Shown here: positions 4,558 to 5,390 of the stretch, in pieces | Position numbering within the stretch: position 1 is the first letter of the stretch | How the letters are laid out: every line of letters begins with the position of its first letter | Assembly: GCA_045586925.1 (NCBI GenBank) | Contig: JAZNBG010000001.1 | Span: 1 to 5,390 of the forward strand | Source: SIG440 sp045586925 | Lineage (GTDB): Bacteria; Bacillota; Clostridia; Monoglobales; Monoglobaceae | Direction of reading: 5' to 3' | Length of the DNA stretch: 5,390 bases | Made by a program: the position numbers and the translations under genes | Notes under the pieces: generated by a model | Seen by the model: the letters and a program-made list of their open reading frames with translations, nothing else | Database searches by the model: none | Told to the model about the DNA's origin: nothing

Positions 4558-4587
4558 ACCGCATCAAATAAATTTGGTGCGGTTTTT
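4558..4587 (+). terminator. Intrinsic terminator after murA
   Basis: ACCGCATCAAA (4558-4568) pairs with TTTGGTGCGGT (4573-4583), 11 bp with one T.G wobble, closing on the loop TAAA. A run of five T (4583-4587) follows. It starts 5 nt after the murA stop. Only 29 nt separate it from the next start codon, so it could act as an attenuator for walJ rather than a full stop. Confidence 0.87.
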
Positions 4588-4616
4588 ACATTTGAATCTA
4601 ATATGGAGGAAGTTTT

Positions 4617-5390
4617 GTGTCAGAATTAAAAATGTGCTCTCTCAGAAGCAGCAGCAAGGGTAATGCAACAATTGTATATAACGATACAACCAAAATTTTA
4701 GTGGATTGCGGAATAAGTGGAAAAGTGCTGCAAGATGCAATGGGTCAGGCAGGGCTTTCACCTGATGAAATTGACGCAATGGTTATAACCCACGAACATA
4801 GCGACCATACAAAGGGCGTTGGAGTTGTTGCAAGAAAATATAACATTCCAATCTTTGCCACCTATGGCACATGGGCTGCTATGCAAAAGGCGTTAGGCGA
4901 AATTCCCGATGGTTGCAGACGGATTATTGACAGCGATACACCTTTTAAAATAGGTGATATAACGGTTAATGCGTTTGTTATTCCTCACGATGCCGCCGAG
5001 CCGGTTGGGTATAGTTTTGAATGTAACGGTTATAAAGCTGCGGTTGCAACAGATATAGGCATTATGTCCCAAGAACTGTTTGAAAAGATAAAGGGTAGCC
5101 ATACCATTCTTCTTGAATCAAACTACGATTTGTTTATGCTGGAGGCAGGTACATATCCATATGAGCTTAAATGTCGAATAAAAGGTGATAAAGGACATCT
5201 TTGCAATGATGATGCAGCTTTGACTGCACGGGATTTGGTGAAAAGCGGAACAAAAAAGATAATTTTGGGGCACATAAGTCCTGAGAACAATTATCCCGAT
5301 TTAGCCTTTGAAACCACAAAGCTATGCCTTGCAGGTAATGGTATCACAGTTGGCAAGGATGTGGAGCTGTATGTGGCGAAAAAGGATGGC
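4617..5390 (+). CDS. walJ: MBL-fold metallo-hydrolase of the WalJ/YycJ family (3' end outside window)
   Basis: The frame is open for 258 codons from GTG at 4617 to the window edge. The family is about 260-265 residues long, so only the last few are missing. The metal-binding THEHSDH motif is at 58-64. Other metallo-beta-lactamase landmarks are PHDA (123-126), ATDIG (144-148, Asp146 as bridging ligand), LLESNYD (165-171), GDKGHLCND (190-198) and LGHISPENNYP (217-227). The early SSSKGNATIV and VDCGISGK (29-36) fit YycJ/WalJ (COG1235). B. subtilis WalJ belongs to the WalRK region and is linked to coordinating division with replication, with 5'-exonuclease activity proposed; the substrate here is not shown. 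The GTG is chosen because GGAGG (4605-4609) lies 7 bases before it; the in-frame ATG at 4632 lacks such a site. There is no room for a full promoter after the murA terminator, so expression probably depends on readthrough. Confidence 0.92.
   Translation, partial: MSELKMCSLRSSSKGNATIVYNDTTKILVDCGISGKVLQDAMGQAGLSPDEIDAMVITHEHSDHTKGVGVVARKYNIPIFATYGTWAAMQKALGEIPDGCRRIIDSDTPFKIGDITVNAFVIPHDAAEPVGYSFECNGYKAAVATDIGIMSQELFEKIKGSHTILLESNYDLFMLEAGTYPYELKCRIKGDKGHLCNDDAALTARDLVKSGTKKIILGHISPENNYPDLAFETTKLCLAGNGITVGKDVELYVAKKDG

Overview
The window looks like chromosomal DNA of a low-GC, endospore-forming Firmicute, probably a Clostridia member (Oscillospiraceae/Ruminococcaceae-like; this placement is inference). 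The grounds are the adjacent spore maturation genes spmA-spmB, a MurA and a WalJ/YycJ-type hydrolase of Firmicute type, CCA-encoding tRNA genes, consensus SigA promoters (TTGACA-N17-TATTAT type) and U-tract terminators. It reads as ordinary core chromosome. I found no CRISPR array, transposase, phage gene or toxin-antitoxin pair, and nothing that amounts to a new system.

Layout, left to right. Positions 1-74 hold the last 23 codons of a rightward AraC-family regulator cut by the window edge. Positions 75-264 have no gene but contain three successive palindromes and a perfect tandem 12-bp repeat. Leftward tRNA-Thr(UGU) and tRNA-Tyr(GUA) genes (469-302) follow, with their own strong promoter at 538-510 and a terminator at 302-265. 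Everything after that is rightward: mscL (683-1108) with its own promoter and terminator; spmA-spmB (1211-2328), overlapping by one base; a yigZ/IMPACT-family gene (2403-3020) with its own promoter; a 242-base intergenic region with an extended -10 promoter and a roughly 150-nt leader that can fold; murA (3263-4552); a terminator; and a walJ-like MBL-fold gene (4617 to the right edge, still open).

How the genes fit together. Most concern the cell envelope. MscL vents osmolytes on hypo-osmotic shock. SpmA/SpmB contribute to core dehydration of the spore. MurA commits UDP-GlcNAc to peptidoglycan. WalJ/YycJ homologues are tied to coordinating wall synthesis and division in other Firmicutes. YigZ-family proteins are conserved but poorly defined. 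Each transcription unit appears to have its own control signals, except that spmA and walJ lack a convincing promoter. The points most worth a second look are the palindrome cluster at 82-258, the foldable murA leader, a two-codon ORF overlapping the yigZ start, and the terminator standing between murA and walJ.
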